DNA from: Thuidium tamariscinum
Taxonomy: Eukaryota > Streptophyta > Bryopsida > Hypnales > Thuidiaceae
DNA: 64,000 nt
Assembly: GCA_947034885.2 (NCBI GenBank)
Contig: OX344754.2
Span: 15,270,501 to 15,334,500 of the forward strand
Direction: 5' to 3'
Within the stretch, counting starts at the first letter, position 1; every line of letters begins with the position of its first letter. Under the pieces are notes generated by a model that worked only from the letters and a program-made list of their open reading frames with translations, was not told the origin of the DNA and ran no database searches. Shown one piece after another: positions 33,126 to 46,973 of the stretch. The position numbers and the translations under genes were made by a program.

Positions 33126-34830
33126 TGCAGTGGATCGCCCAGCTCTTGGGGTTCCCCGTTCCCCGTTCCCCTTGGTAGACGCAGCTCCAGTGAATGGAGC
33201 GTAAGCGTGCCCATAAAAATCTCTATTAGTTCTATAATTAATTGAAATTGCTATAATTGCTATAAGCATAAATTTAAAAAATATATAATTAAAAATAATA
33301 ATTAATTTTTATTGATCATAGCTATGAAAAAAGTATAAAAATTTAACATGCAAGTGTTCTATTTTTATTATTAAAATAAAAAAACATCAATAGTAGTGAC
33401 TTTGAAGTTGAATTACCTATTAAATAAAATAGCTTTCTATATTGATGAAAAAAATTGATAATTATTTCTTTATTAATGAATACTGAGTGCCCTAGTTGTA
33501 AAGAGACGAATAGACATAACTTGGCTATAGAATTTTAAGGCTTCACAACTAAAACTAGGAAATAAAGTTATGATAAATAAAATCATGAAATAAAGCTTGA
33601 AATAAAGTCATGAAATGAAACCACAACTTGACTCTACAATTTTAAATGCAAAACAACTAAAGGTGTAAAATGAAGTCACAATAAACGCATGGAATCAATT
33701 GAATCATCATGTCACAGGATTGAAGTGATGAAGGAACACTTCAAGTTCAACCACAACTATTACACCAAATAATTCTAAGGTCCCTTTTTCCCACAATTTT
33801 ATTTTTTTAATAGAAGTAAGCTAGGGCTTATGTGCTCTATGCTCTAGTGACATATATTAAGGATTGACAATTTTTTGTTTCTAACTTTGGAAACCTTAAA
33901 ATAGGTCACCTTCTTGCAAAAAACAAGCATTTAGTAGAAGAACAAATTCAAATAAAGTATGAAGTAAAGGCCACAATGGGCATGGAGATGAGTTAATTAA
34001 ATGTGTCGATGGGTAAAGCAACTTTTCTTAGAAGTGATTATGTGCATCTTGTGCAATAGTTTCTTTATGATTCTAAACAAAAGCATTCAAAAGATAATTA
34101 TTTCAAAAGTCATAATAATATTTTTTCAAATTCGATGTCAACATGAGGATTTTGGTAAAATTAACTTCAACAAATTAATTTGATTTTTAATTTTATTGGA
34201 TGGATTGATGTTTGTTCAAAAGTCATTCATTCATTCATTCTATTTTAGTTAATTCCACAACTCTTAAAGTCCTAAGTATCCCTTTACAGGATACTTGAAA
34301 ATTCTTGTGATCTCAAATTTTGGTATACTTTTTTGAAATCTTTATTAGATAGATAAACTCATTAGCTTTTTGGAAATAATTTTATAATTTTAATCTCATG
34401 TTTAAAAGCAAAATTTATGCTATACAAAGTTTAATAAAATTGAGGTCTCCTTAAAATAAGCTTAGGCCTCAAATAATTCTTCAACTTTCAAAATTTGAAG
34501 TCATGCTTTTACTGAATTCTTGTATTCATATTAAAATATTGCAATTGTGGATGATGAAGGTGAAGGAATATCTAAATTATACAAGAAAGTAGTTGTGGTT
34601 GGCTTTTGACATTTCATTGCTTTTTGTCATGTAACATTATGATTCTATGGTCAAGTCAAGTCCAAATGACTCTTCACACTTAGTACACTCTATTTTCATC
34701 TATATAGAAATGTATATCATTACAAGTAAATCATAAAGGTTATAATTAAAACTAATTTTCTATAAGCCAACAAACTTCTATAATTTATTGTTGTCACATT
34801 GGTCCTAGACTTATTCAATTTGAGAGGTTC
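33126..34830. other. AT-rich spacer
   Basis: Very AT-rich from about 33220. Colinear with 62627-64000. Contains short tandem motifs such as (TTCA)n near 34225-34240. No gene supported. Confidence 0.5.
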
Positions 34831-35237
34831 TAAGGTAGAACCACCCATAACCAAGTAGCATTCTATAGCCAACCTATAGATTGGCATATTTCCAACCAAG
34901 GCTAGAATGTTTTTTGTTTTGTTTTTCCGTTTAAAAAAAGGGACTAAAAGTTCATGACATAAGTTCCAAAGTAGTGCACAAAAAATTTGAAAGCATTAGA
35001 TAGAAAAATAGTTTTTTGAATGATTAGAGAGTCTAGAAATTGGCAATGGGTCCAGCGTACTTTATGCCTTTCAAAATTAATAATAATTTCAATTCAAGTA
35101 TGCGACAAAATTTCCAAAGTTTTTGCAGTTCCCATCATTTCTACCATTGCACCTCTCAAAATATTTGCTTTGGTTTGCATTACACTAGATCATGTTTAAA
35201 AAATCCTAAGTGATTGGTTATAGGTGGTTCTACCTTA
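34831..35237. mobile_element. 407-bp inverted-repeat element (TAAGGTAG ends)
   Basis: TAAGGTAGAACCACC at 34831-34845 continues to 34854 and is inverted at 35214-35237, 24 bp with one mismatch. The interior is AT-rich and non-coding, with distant similarity to 15915-16330. No clear target duplication. Its unit B partner, if any, lies outside the window. Confidence 0.5.
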
Positions 35238-36849
35238 TTGTATAGTGGCCTATAAGAAAGGTTGTTGCCCCCCATTTGGACCCTTCCTCTTTTTTGGTAT
35301 AATTTAAAATGTAGCTTACATTTCTTGTTTTCTTCAATCAACATTTGTACCTAGCACAATTCCCCTCAAGTATATCAAATTTTTGGTTTCCAAAAATCAA
35401 AACTCTATTTTTAGTTTATTTTTTTAATTTGTTTTTTTGATTTTACATGAAAACGTTCTGCTTCCCTTGTCGTGGATCTCATACTTTGCAATGGATATCA
35501 TTTGCGAGTTTCAAAGCTCTCAATGGGATTGTTTTCCAACCATGGGTGCTGTTGTCAAGGTTGTCAATGCGGACTGTTTTCTTTCACCAGGGCTATGGTG
35601 GCATCTTTCTTTGACTTCGAAGAACTGAGTGAGCTTCATCAATAAGAAGAAATTGTTGGAATTCATGGATTTCAAGAACTAGGCATCTGTTGTCGAGCTT
35701 TCTAGAATTTGTAGACGTGGTCTACTCCAGTGTTGCATCAGAACCACTTGCACAGAATTCGAGGCCATTCTATTCTTAGAACGAAGAAAACTTTGAGCTA
35801 CCACTGTGAGTCACTCACTCCTAGGCAGGCTTGCAATATAGATGTGTTTTGGCATTCCTTACTGAATGTTATAATTGGTCTAATTGATCATGGGGTCTTC
35901 ACTGATCATGTTTGTAGTAGTTTCCATTAGTGCTTCATTAGTTTCCAATGGTTTTTAGAAGTATTCAAGTTGATATAACGATGGTTTTTGTATAGATCAA
36001 TGCGAAGTTTTGCCCTGCATAAATTACAGGAAGAAAATTGGGATGAAATTTATAAGACAAACAGAACAATTTGGATGAAAAATGCATAATGCTTGATTAT
36101 GTGGGCAAACCATGTAATCAGGCATTATGCCCTAATTGCGGCACAAAAGCTCTCCCAAAAATGAATGGGGTATTTTCTTCCCATGGCTTACAAGAGTGTT
36201 TGTTCTTTTCTTGATCATGTGAGACTTCTTGCCTATCATTTCTTCATTGAAGTAGAACATGTTTTCATTGGAATCATCATTTGTTTCAAAGTTGTTATAA
36301 TGGACATTTCTATTTGTGTTCCTTTTTTTTTTCCCAACTAATGTTTTGGTGATTGTTTGAGGTTGGGTTTGATTTGTCATGTGAGCCTTTGGAGATCATG
36401 TTAACTGTCCACTAATTTCCCTCGAGAGCTTTGTGTGTGATCCTTCTTTCCATAATCATGTTAATCTTCATGTAGATCATTTTCTTGTGATCAATTTACA
36501 CAATGTGACCATATTTCCACTAGGGGACTTCATTGGTATAATGTTGTTATAATAGGAGGTTCTATGTGTGTGTTTTTCTTTTTCTAATACAACAATTTGT
36601 TGATTATTTGCTATTAAGTTTGATTGGTATTGGTGTTAAGGGGACTAGCTAAGGATGATGAGTTTAGCACACCGTATTTGGAGATTCAAGATATGGCAAG
36701 TGTGCAAGGCAAAGCTTTGCAACCACCTACTATGGGTAAGGAAGTTATACTCTTTGGTTTGCAATGTGCTTGTATTAGTAGTTGGAAATACATGTGTTAT
36801 AAACCTTGCCAAAGTAACACTATGTATATGAAGCTTTTGGTGTAAATAG
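35238..36849. other. Spacer with slightly richer GC patch
   Basis: 35437-35950 is less AT-rich and may hold an old gene remnant, but no domain is recognised in any frame. Frames at 36132-36380 (minus) and 36624-36845 (plus) are also unrecognised and have no second copy in view. I do not call a gene. Confidence 0.4.
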
Positions 36850-37315
36850 TAAACCTCACCCTTTCAAACAATTTTTCTTGAAACTCTAAAATTTGCAATG
36901 ACTTCGAAACTGAATTCTGCAATTTTTTTTGATAAAAGATGTTTACATTGTCTTTGAAGCAAGATTCTTTCATTTCTTTGCAACTTTCTCATTACTAGTC
37001 CAAATCAAATAAATCAAGGCTTAAGATCTTTGAAGAAAAAAAATTTTAAATTTAAAAGCTTCCAATTTTTTGTCGTTTTTTGGGGGCTACCTTTTGAACT
37101 ACTTTTTAAACTTAGCATTTGACAACAAGGCAATGCTTACTTTTAGAATATAGTTTCTCCCTACTTTCACAAAAGTGATGGTATTATTAAACTTTGTAAC
37201 TATCAATCTACTCAAGAAAAAAAATTTAAACTACATTCTCCATTCCTACAAAACATAGATGCTAACTTCTTAAAGGATTAATAATTATTTGTAAGAGCAA
37301 ATGTGACATGGCAAA
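36850..37315. repeat. Diverged copy of the 11820-12310 segment
   Basis: Shares motif order with 11820-12310 (a TTTCTAACAATTTT-like start, a GACAACAAGGCAA motif, then AGTACTAT near the end), but much more diverged than the A/B pairs. It abuts the start of unit B. It may have supplied homology for the duplication. Confidence 0.45.
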
Positions 37316-37791
37316 GTACTATGAGAGTTAATAGTCTAGAAAAAACTAAAATTTACTCCCTTGGTACCCTAATGCCAATGAGATTGATCTAAAACAAGGT
37401 ACCATCAACATGTAAGGAATAAAAATATCTCTAAAGCTTTTCTAATAAAAAATTCCAAAGGAACTATATAAATGTGTAGCAATCTTGGAGATAGGTTGTA
37501 AGAATCAATTTTATGGTAGAAGGGATACATCATTTGGGTGCCATTTCAAACTTCACGTGCTTTAATTCAACAAGTTGAAACTTAAATCTCGTCACATCAT
37601 TTACATGTATTGGACATTTGAATTTGCAACAATGATCATTTTTTTTTATACATTCTTTCACTCTCAAGAAGTTTTGGAAATGATCCACCTACAAGGTCTA
37701 GAAAACTTAAGCAAATTGAATTAGATGGTCTAAAAAACTAAAGCAAATTGAACTAGATGGTGAATGAAAAAGAGAATATGTGTCCAAGATA

Positions 37792-37992
37792 ATTATTGGA
37801 TATGGAGGTTCTATCATTTATATAGAATTTTTATCTTCTATTGAAAAGTTTGAAAAGTTTGAATTACATTTATCAACATCTAAAGGTATTATTAAAGAGC
37901 CATTGATAAGATGTCATAAAACACAAACTAAATTACACTGCATGAAGTGTTTGGAATCTCTTATAGAACTTCCATATGAGATATTGGATTAG
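37792..37992 (+). pseudogene. Decayed coding fragment, unrecognised (unit B)
   Basis: Partner of 3840-4040, with the frame preserved to the same TAG. A handful of substitutions, several of them conservative. No domain recognised. Confidence 0.35.
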
Positions 37993-38076
37993 TTTTATAG
38001 ACATTTATTATAGCATGACTCTTCACAAAATGAAAACTTCTAGCAATACCTTTGAGCTTCATTTTTAGAGTCATCT

Positions 38077-39766
38077 CACGGGGAGGACACTTCCCGTTTT
38101 TTAATAACCTACGTGCATTAGAATATAGGGTACATTTAAATAATCTTAGGTAAAATATATAAGAAATTTACATATAAATTAGGGGACATTGAAAGTAGCA
38201 TGTCCTTTATAAGTAATATAGGGAACTGGAAAATATGGTCCATTAGAATTTAGGTAGATATAAATTAGGGGCAAATGAATGGGATCCTAGGATAAAAATT
38301 TAGTAGGTTCAATTAATATTTATAGTACTAGTTAGATACAACTCAAGATACAGGTACTATACTATATCTACAGCTCATCAGGGGCTTTGGCAAGAAACAC
38401 TTGTCCTTTTTTTTGACCCCTTGACCTTTAGGAGGTAGCTTTTTGCTCATAACTTTTTCATCTTTTGTTCATTTGACTTGAAACTTGAAATGAAGGTGCC
38501 TAAAAAAGTTTTACATTTTGTGTAATTTTTTTAATTTTTTCAAAATTAATTTACTATTTTAAAACTGCCCCCAATTGGGTGTCTACCATGGCCATTTTGG
38601 GGGGTTTTAGTCCTTTTTTTGACCCAAAAATGAAAATTTTGAGCTAAAAATTGGCATGCAAGGACCTCATGTAAAGTTAAACAATACCACGAAGAGATTT
38701 TTTGAAAATAATATATTTTTCAACCTCCACATGCCGTCAAAGTGGCTGACTTTGCACAAGTGTAGAGAATAGAATTAATTTTTTCCAAAGATGAATTTTG
38801 TTGGAAAAGAAAGACCTTTACTTGTAGAAAAAAAAGGATTTTTCATTTTCATTTTTTGAATTTTTTTACTATTTTTACCAAATTAGTGAAAAAGAGCTAT
38901 TTTCATTGTATTTTCCATTGTCTATAGCATTTAGAGAAAAATTTCATTAGGTCTGAATTTCAAGAGACATGATATTCTCATTGCTCTTCAAATTATCCAT
39001 ATTTTTTTCAATTTAAAAAAAAATTATTTCAAAGGGTCACAGGACTCACAGGACTCACTCATTTTGAGGCATTTTGAGACAAAACCGGTAAGTGTTTCTT
39101 GCCACGACCCTCAGGTACTATGGTATATCTACAGCTCATCTACGGCATATCTTTAAGTCATATCTAACTCCATTGATGTTTGCAATCTAGTTAGATGCAG
39201 GAGTTCGTGCTATGAACGACCTCTCTGAAGTTTGGGTACACGTTTGGGTAGCACCATGTCATAGAGCTTCATTTTGTTTTTTCACATGTGATGGAGGGCA
39301 TTAGAAAAGCATATTTCTGATGTAATTTTTTTATAAGAGGCATATATTTGTGATCATAGTTCACAGATGAACTTCATGTTTGTATTGTTAAACACATTTT
39401 TGTCCCTAAAATCTCTTCAATACTTTTTCAACCCTAATGTCTTGCTTTTCATGCATGTATTTGTGTTGTATTTGTATTCATGCATTGTTATAACTTGAAT
39501 CTTTTTTTCTCTAAGGTATTTGTTAGTCACTTGTATTCTCATTATTTTTTTTGTTAGTTTTTTTCCTTACAAAGAAAATAGCCTCTAATATATTCCTTTG
39601 GCCTACATATTATAAGTAATGATAGATATGATAGTATGGATAATTTTTTTGCTTTATGTAATGATAGGGGTCCTTTAAATGCTTTCTAGGAGGTAAATAG
39701 CCCCCCAAAAAATACCCCACCACCACACGTGGGTCCCCCAAATACACAAGAAGTGTCCTCTCCGTG
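38077..39766. mobile_element. hAT-like element, 1690 bp, 8-bp target duplication
   Basis: AGTCATCT is duplicated at 38069-38076 and 39767-39774 and single in unit A (about 4121-4128). Ends CACGGGGAGGACACTTC and, inverted, CACGGAGAGGACACTTC. An 8-bp duplication with CA...TG ends fits the hAT superfamily. No transposase frame; 729 bp of its length is another element (38382-39110). About 960 bp of AT-rich filler is its own. Confidence 0.8.
38382..39110. mobile_element. 729-bp inverted-repeat element nested in the hAT-like element
   Basis: Ends GGGCTTTGGCAAGAAACAC and, inverted, GGGTCGTGGCAAGAAACAC. The target TCAG is duplicated at 38378-38381 and 39111-39114. Its layout (an ATAACTTTTTC-like block about 70 bp in, then TTGACTTGAAA) aligns with 5325-6056 and the outer arms of 15222-18729. 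Short copies of the sequence around CTATATCTACAGCTCATC flank it on both sides. Non-coding. Confidence 0.75.
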
Positions 39767-40074
39767 AGTCATCTAGATTTCCTTTGGCTATGCACTCACT
39801 ACTACATTAGTATATCGATGGAATTTTTGTGGAGAAGTACAATTCAATGATAAGTGGGAAAATTTACTTGTAATAGCAATGCACTATATTTTGACATGAG
39901 ACTTAGCCTTATGTTCTTGGTCTAATTTATCTTCTATAGATGGGATGTATACCATATTTTGCATGTTTACATTATTGCTACATGATTGTAATAATCAATT
40001 TGGCATTAGTACCAATTTCTATTTTGACTCATTTCCAATGACTTGTTGCCAACACTGTTACATGTATCATTAAA

Positions 40075-40460
40075 GCAAAGTAACAATAGATTTCCTAATA
40101 GATTTAAGTGTTGGCATTAAATCATTGGTTGATTATGCTATTTGAGATAGTCAAACATTTGATCCAATTGCAAAGGAAGTGATTAATACTACATAGCAAC
40201 TATTAGATGGAAATTTAGACTCGAATAGCCATCACATTGCATCAAATGAAAAAAATCATGTTATTTCTAGAATGATTCAAAAAAATATTAGCAATCCACT
40301 AAAGAGACAAATAATTGCAAATGTTCATGTAGATGTTCATGGCTCAACATCAAGTTACAAAAAATGGTTAGGGTCTCCTAATACATTTGGCAATCATGGA
40401 TTTAGTGCCTTTGATAGTCTTACACTATGGAATCAGTCATGGGCTTGTTGCATGTGTTGA
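40075..40460 (+). pseudogene. Decayed coding fragment, unrecognised (unit B)
   Basis: Partner of 4428-4813. The same frame and the same final TGA are kept with few amino-acid changes. Not recognised. Confidence 0.35.
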
Positions 40461-42368
40461 ATCCTTTAGAGTGGTGAATTTTGTGATTCATAGCTATGCA
40501 TTGTTATACAAAAAATCCACTCCCTAGCTTGAAAGATTGCCCACTCCAAGTTTTCAATTAGAATGCCTTCTTTTGAGTTTAGGATGTATGCATTTTTGCC
40601 ATTTGATAGAGTGATTTAATTCTTTTTCAAATCTTGTTTGTATCTTAAACCATTGCAAAGTTTCAAACAACAATTACTTGATATGGTTGCAATGGTACAA
40701 TTCCAAACTACATTTCAATTTATAGCATGAACTTCAAATATTGTCAACATCCTTTATACAGTAACTTCATATAATAGACAAGAAGCGCAAGATCCACAAG
40801 ATATTGGTGCATCATGTACATGTCCTTTACGAAGAAGAAAATGTATGCATCCTTGATATTATTAGTATTCCTTTTAAGGCATATATCCTACCTCTAACTT
40901 CATGATCATATTTTACATTATTGCTAGATGAAGCACTATTTGCTTTGGTAAAAGATGAGCAAATTGTGTAAGAAGTCAATTCACTGTATAAAAGTGAGTT
41001 CATTGGAAAGTTTTTATAATGCCCCAATTCTTTAGCATCTAAGGGAATTTTGGGATTTTGTTAATATTCACATGAACAACTTCAAAGACAATATAATTAT
41101 TTGCAAATTCAACCCGAAGAGATTACTCACGATGTTTAGAAAACTACGTGAGTTAAAAAAATGGTCTATTTAATTCAAAGGTGATAAATTTTATATAATA
41201 TGTAGAACTACTATAGGATCCTTGAAATGCCACATATCCTATTATATATAAATTATGCTATGTATGAACATCATTTAGTAGGAATTTTTATTAATAGATT
41301 AGCCTTTACAATTAGAGTTCGTACAATTTTCTTTTAGTACAATGACTATAGATGTAAACAAATTCTCTTTAGTGAATGACAAAACTTACATAATCTAGTA
41401 ATCTAGGGATATTTTTCAAGAGATTTGTTGTTACTATCAAATAATTCTAGCGTGTACATTCAATTCTTTCTATAAGTATGCCAATTATGTGACAACATTT
41501 AAGAATCTACTGTTTCAAGACAAAAGACGAGCTGTAAATTTACAATGAGGTTGTACTATAGAGATTTGTGTTCACACAAAGTACTCGTTAAGAAATTGGT
41601 GTAGGGTTTGCAAAATTTGCATGGAATCTTTTCTATACTTTGATACTATAAACTCTAGATTTGCCTCAACTACTTGAACATATGCTTGTAAATGTTTAGA
41701 ATCATCTATTTTCTACTAATGTTTAATAGACACTCTTTTATTTTTTGACACGAAATTCAAAACCATCGCAAATGCATATGTATAGATAAAATATATGGTC
41801 TATATGTTACAATAGAGGTCATTTTCTTGTGTTAATCTACAGTGTTTTTAGAGAGTCAGTTTCTCATGTTGTTCATATAATATTGCTAATATCGGTGTTT
41901 TTTTTAGTTTCAATATCCTAATTATGTTTAATGTGTCTATGATGTTTATTATTCACCATATTAGGTTGTTTAGAATACATGGCATAGAATTTAGAAATAC
42001 TTAAAACTATTGTTGCATTTCACATTTTTATTTGTCATTTGAAATTGTACTAAAATACAAGTAGTGTATGTATATTAAAAAGAAAGTGTATATGTAAGAC
42101 ATTACTTTTATAGTGTGTTGTAAATGGGTATGAAAAAATTAAACATATAAATTTTGTATATAAAATAGCCCAACTATAAAAACCAAATGATTGAATTTAC
42201 ATATAAAAATATGTTCCTTTTTAAAACTATAATGAAGGTAAATAGCTCCATGTCAAGTACCCTCAATTCACATACTTATGCTTGAAATTATAAGGAGTGA
42301 TCTCCCTGGGAAATCAACTTTCAATTCCACAATCTTCTAATTCTAATGTTGTTGGTAATATTTTTTAA
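40461..42368. other. AT-rich spacer
   Basis: Colinear with A 4814-5324 and 6057-7447. The empty site for the A element is at about 40975-40985 (single CAAT). No gene seen. Confidence 0.5.
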
Positions 42369-42820
42369 GACATTGCTAAAGAGGTCAAGACACAAGCTAA
42401 AGTAGAAATCATAGTAGACTTTCCAACATCATTGCCTTTGGTTGATCTAGACTCTTTACAAGTATCAAGATCAAAATCTATATATGAGCCTCCACTTTGT
42501 AGTCAACTTACAAATCTTAAAGACATTGACTTTGATAGTAGTTCCATTTGTAGCAAAAAACACTTTGGATTTTGAAAAAGAGGTTCAATTATTTTCATAT
42601 TTATTGCATCATTAAAATGAAAAGAAACATATCAAACCAAACAATCATATTACGTTTGATTGGAAAAAGTTTGCAATGCCATGGAAATATTATTGTCAAG
42701 TAGAAAATTGCTTTGGAAATTCTAATTTCTTTATTCAAGATTAATTTCAATTGAAAGAGAAAAGAAGGATGAAGACAAAAGAAGAAAACAAAAAATGTAG
42801 TAGATCTTACATACATTTAT
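42369..42820 (+). pseudogene. Decayed coding fragments, unrecognised (unit B)
   Basis: Partner of 7448-7949. The first frame (42369-42575) is open through 68 codons as in A. The second (from 42619) meets a TAA near 42742 where A reads TCA. Family unknown. Confidence 0.35.
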
Positions 42821-43259
42821 AATAGAATATTTGTATATTTCATTTATCATATAGTTTTATTATGCACGTAAAACTATGATGATTTATAGAATTTAGTTGT
42901 GTACAAATCAAATGACAACCTTTATTGCAATCAATTTTATATTTCCTTCAAGGCTTCAATTTACTATATAGTTTTATTTTCACTTTCTTTTTGGACAATT
43001 CAGTCAAGCACATATCAAAGAAATGAAATTTGTTGTAATCCTTGAAGGACTTTGGGCTAAAAAATTCATAGCCAATCATTAAAAAAGGACTTCCATTGTA
43101 AGGTGTCAAAATTTTAAAAATATACTCACTACAAGAGATGTGGGTACTTTAAGGAAGAGAGATTAGTAAGAAATTACTTAAAAGCACTTCATATTGCTGA
43201 AAAGTCATGTTAGAAAGTAGGAATAAGTAAATTGAGGAGCAGTGTGTTGATCGGTCATG

Positions 43260-44150
43260 ACAGTGCATGAAAACATACCATTTTTGGTCGTACGATTGTG
43301 GATACTCTTCAAGTACTCTACCTCTTATCCTTGCGCCTCGTTATCCTCTTCTTCTCTGCAGTGCTCCCTCTCTCTCGCTTCCTGTGCACGACGACGTCTG
43401 ATTAACATATAATTTGGCCTGCGCCTTTTGGCTCTCCGCCATCATATCTTGCTATAGTTTTTGAACTTCATCTATTTTCTCAGAATTTTTTTGAGGGGCA
43501 CCTTTAGGATTGGGAGGAGGTTGGGGTTTAGTTGGTTAGGGTTTGATTGTCTCGATCGTGGATTGAGGTGGAGTAACGAAGAGGCGGTCCGATTCAAAGA
43601 TTGGGATCGATGGCACCGGAATCAGGCACCCGTTGAGAATTGAGGTCGCCACTCGCGATTATGGCACTGCCTCTCGATGTACGATGTCGATTTTCTCCAT
43701 TTTTTAAATTGTTGTTGTTTGGAAGCAATTAGGAAGGATTCGTTGTGTTGAGTTAAATTGTGAAAATTTGTGGTGTACAATTGTGGGGATGCAATGGAGA
43801 GAACATTGCGACGATGGAAAAGCAACTTGTCAACGACTACGTAGGAAAGTGCATCAAATTCTACGAAGATATCTGTGCGGAAGCACTGTTCATGCACCCC
43901 TGCTCATAATCCCCTCGCAATCTACTTACAACAATTACAGCTTTCAGCAACTCTCCTGGCACTCCATCCACCAAAAGTAATTTTCACAGACGTCTAGCTC
44001 CACTATGTCTGGTAGTCCCTACTTTTTGCCACCACCATTTTGAACCAGCATTTCGTGGACTAGTGTTGGATTCTCAAATCGTGTTTCTGGAGCTCGTGGG
44101 TATGTCTTGGTTCTTCAAACCTCTCTTTCGGTATTATGGGATTCAAGGAC
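43260..44150 (+). other. Captured gene-like segment, unrecognised
   Basis: Higher GC than the host spacer. It contains a leader-like pyrimidine-rich stretch (43315-43395) and an ATG (43814) opening a frame with VGKCIKFYEDICAEALFMHP that ends after about 31 codons. It may come from the 5' part of a plant gene; I cannot name it. Confidence 0.3.
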
Positions 44151-44675
44151 TTGTTTATGCTTGCAGGCTTTTCGAGGTGGGAGCTCGTCGTCGTGTTGTT
44201 TTGGGTCTTTTTTAAGAGAGTTGAAGGTTACTGAGGTAAGTTTTGCTTATACTGAATTCACCTCAGTTCTGGTACTCGATAGGATGGTTACAGATATGGT
44301 TTGCTGTGCTCTGCTATGCAATGATGTGCTCTGGGAGAGAATTTGAGACGATTTAAAATTTAAAAAAAATTGTGATGAAATCATAAAGAGGAAAGTATTT
44401 AGGTTAGAAGGGGAATCTGGAGTTGGCATTGGTTAGAAATTTCCTTTTTTCCTTGTGAGCTTCGATGTTTCCCAGTTCTTGAATTTCCATGCTTTGGATT
44501 TCAGGGTTGCGCATACTGGTGATCTTATCTTTGATTGCCGTTTAATCCGGACTTCGGTGTCTGCTTTTTTTTGCTAATTCTTTTGTGAAAGTTTGAGTAT
44601 GCATCATGCTTGAAACTGATGTGATTTCTGATGTTGGAACATAATTGATGACCGCACAAGATTTATCATTACCTC

Positions 44676-44957
44676 GTGAGACTAGGTTTTCCTTCATTTC
44701 ACGATTACAAACGGAATTTACTCATTGACCTTAAACCACTGCCAAGGTTTTGTGAATTCGGACTCACAGAAGGGTTGATTTTAAAGGAGGCGATTCAGGG
44801 TTATATTTGGGACAGTGGCATGACGGTCCCTGGTGAAAATGTGGGTGCATTTCAGCACTATGCCTCATTCAGGTTTGTATCTGAATCAAGTAGGTACAGT
44901 AAGCATATGGAGCGATTGACCAATGCTCCACCTGCCAAGTACGTGAAGGTAATGTAA
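44676..44957 (+). pseudogene. Captured coding fragment, unrecognised
   Basis: 93 codons open from 44676, with the piece LKPLPRFCEFGLTEGLIL and later FQHYASFRFVSESSRY. Composition is protein-like and differs from the AT-rich host. It ends AAG/GTAATG, a possible donor site. It might be an exon of another captured gene. I recognise no family. Confidence 0.35.
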
Positions 44958-45579
44958 CGCGACTAACAAGACTTCAGCCGCAAGCTGTAAGTTAAGAAAT
45001 TGGGTAACGTAACGGCTGTGAAAAAGCACCGATCAACACCATGCATAAAAGGCAGAGGATTTCGAAATGACAGACAGAGGAAGTAGGGACGATATATAGA
45101 AACATGTGTGCAAATTATTGCAGCTAACAAGTCATTAGCCTAGTTCCAAGCGGGAAATTGAAAGTCGGCAAGGTGGGATGCGATCGATCGAGCTAGCACT
45201 GTAGAAGATACAGTATATATATTTGAGAGATTCATCAGCGAAAGCAACAGAGTTGCCAAGTGCGAGAGCAGTTCGTACTGCCTAAAGTCGCTGAAAACAA
45301 GTGAGAAAGAGTTGCAGAGAAAGAGGACAATTGATTCTTGGAGTATGTAAGGTCGAGTCCACAAGTGGTCAATTGATCCTGCCCTCCATAAAACAGGTGC
45401 GTGTTTGCAATTCGGCTTCTTCTAGCACAAGCAATTCAACCACTGTGCGTAGAAGCTGCAATCCTCGAAGTCTATCCAGTGTCATCGATGCTGAACCTGT
45501 CGTCAAGGCTTCCTGTTGGTGAGTGGATCCATCTTTTTTGGTACTGGATTAGATGGTTTTAGATGTGGTTTGTTATTGA

Positions 45580-46094
<515 letters not shown>

Positions 46095-46730
46095 TAGTTC
46101 GGAAGTGCGGAGGGGTTTGAGATGGTTTTGAACTGATATAGCACATTGCGATGTAGTATTTTACATAAGTTTGTTGTGAAGGGTTTTGTAATGGGCATGG
46201 TTCATAAATATTGAGGTTCATGCTGTTCTAAAGTTGTGAGAAACTTGAGGTTTTAATTTGTGAGGTTGTAGGGTGCGGCAGTGGAGTGAACGGTACAGAA
46301 TCATTTTGAAGGCCCGCTCTTTGCCTCATTCTTGCACAGTTGCCGAACATGAACCCCATAGCTGGCATGTGACTTCTGAATTAAAGATTCTGAGTTTCTT
46401 CTATATCTTGTTAGTTTGAACTTTAGTTGTCTGTAGAATTACAAGAGAATCATGAGTTTGGTATTTCATTCTTGCCTTTGTTTGCATCCTGGAACCCATG
46501 ATTGTCAGCCTAGTCATTATGGACCAAGTGCATTGGATTGACATTTTATTTTTTACATTCTGATATGTTGAACCAACTTTTTGAGGATGATCAGGTGATG
46601 AAGAATGTTGCTACAACCAATTTATCAGAAGCTTTATGAAGTTCTAGTGATTTCTATGATTGGCATTGGGTTCATATTGCGAACCTCATTGTATAGATGT
46701 AGGCAATTTTATATGGTTTTAGATGTTTCT

Positions 46731-46973
46731 GTAGATTTGGACTTCTTCTATAGTTTTAGAGTTTTTCACAAATTTAGAATTTTTTATAGATTTAGACTTC
46801 TTTCATAGATTTAGACTTTTTTAGTAGATTTAGACTTCTTTTATAGATTTTGAATTTTTCATAGATTTAGATCTCTTGTGTAGATTTTGAATTTTTTGAA
46901 CATTTACATTTTTTCATAGATTTGGACTTTTTTTTAGATTTATATTTCATCATATATAGATTCAGACTTTTTG
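46731..46973. repeat. Subterminal short repeats of the CACTA
   Basis: About ten degenerate units of 17-21 bp around ATAGATTTAGACTTCTTT in direct order. CACTA elements usually carry such subterminal repeats near their ends as transposase-binding sites; here they begin about 275 bp from the right end. Confidence 0.6.

Larger units (their letters stand above)
3150..37315. repeat. Unit A of a ~34-kb direct duplication
   Basis: Starting at 3150 the sequence matches 37316 onward in the same order and orientation through to the window end (34504 pairs with about 64000). Landmark pairs: 4625/40272, 7741/42662, kinase 12703/51789, 27016/56532 and 30296/59796. The offset steps wherever one copy has an insertion or deletion. 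The part 34505-37315 has no visible partner because unit B leaves the window first. The original left edge of A is masked by the Gypsy fragment, so the true duplication could start further left. Confidence 0.9.

Noticed and set aside
46731-46973. Regular short repeats considered as a CRISPR array
   Set aside because: Units are degenerate, abut without unique spacers, and lie inside a plant CACTA element.
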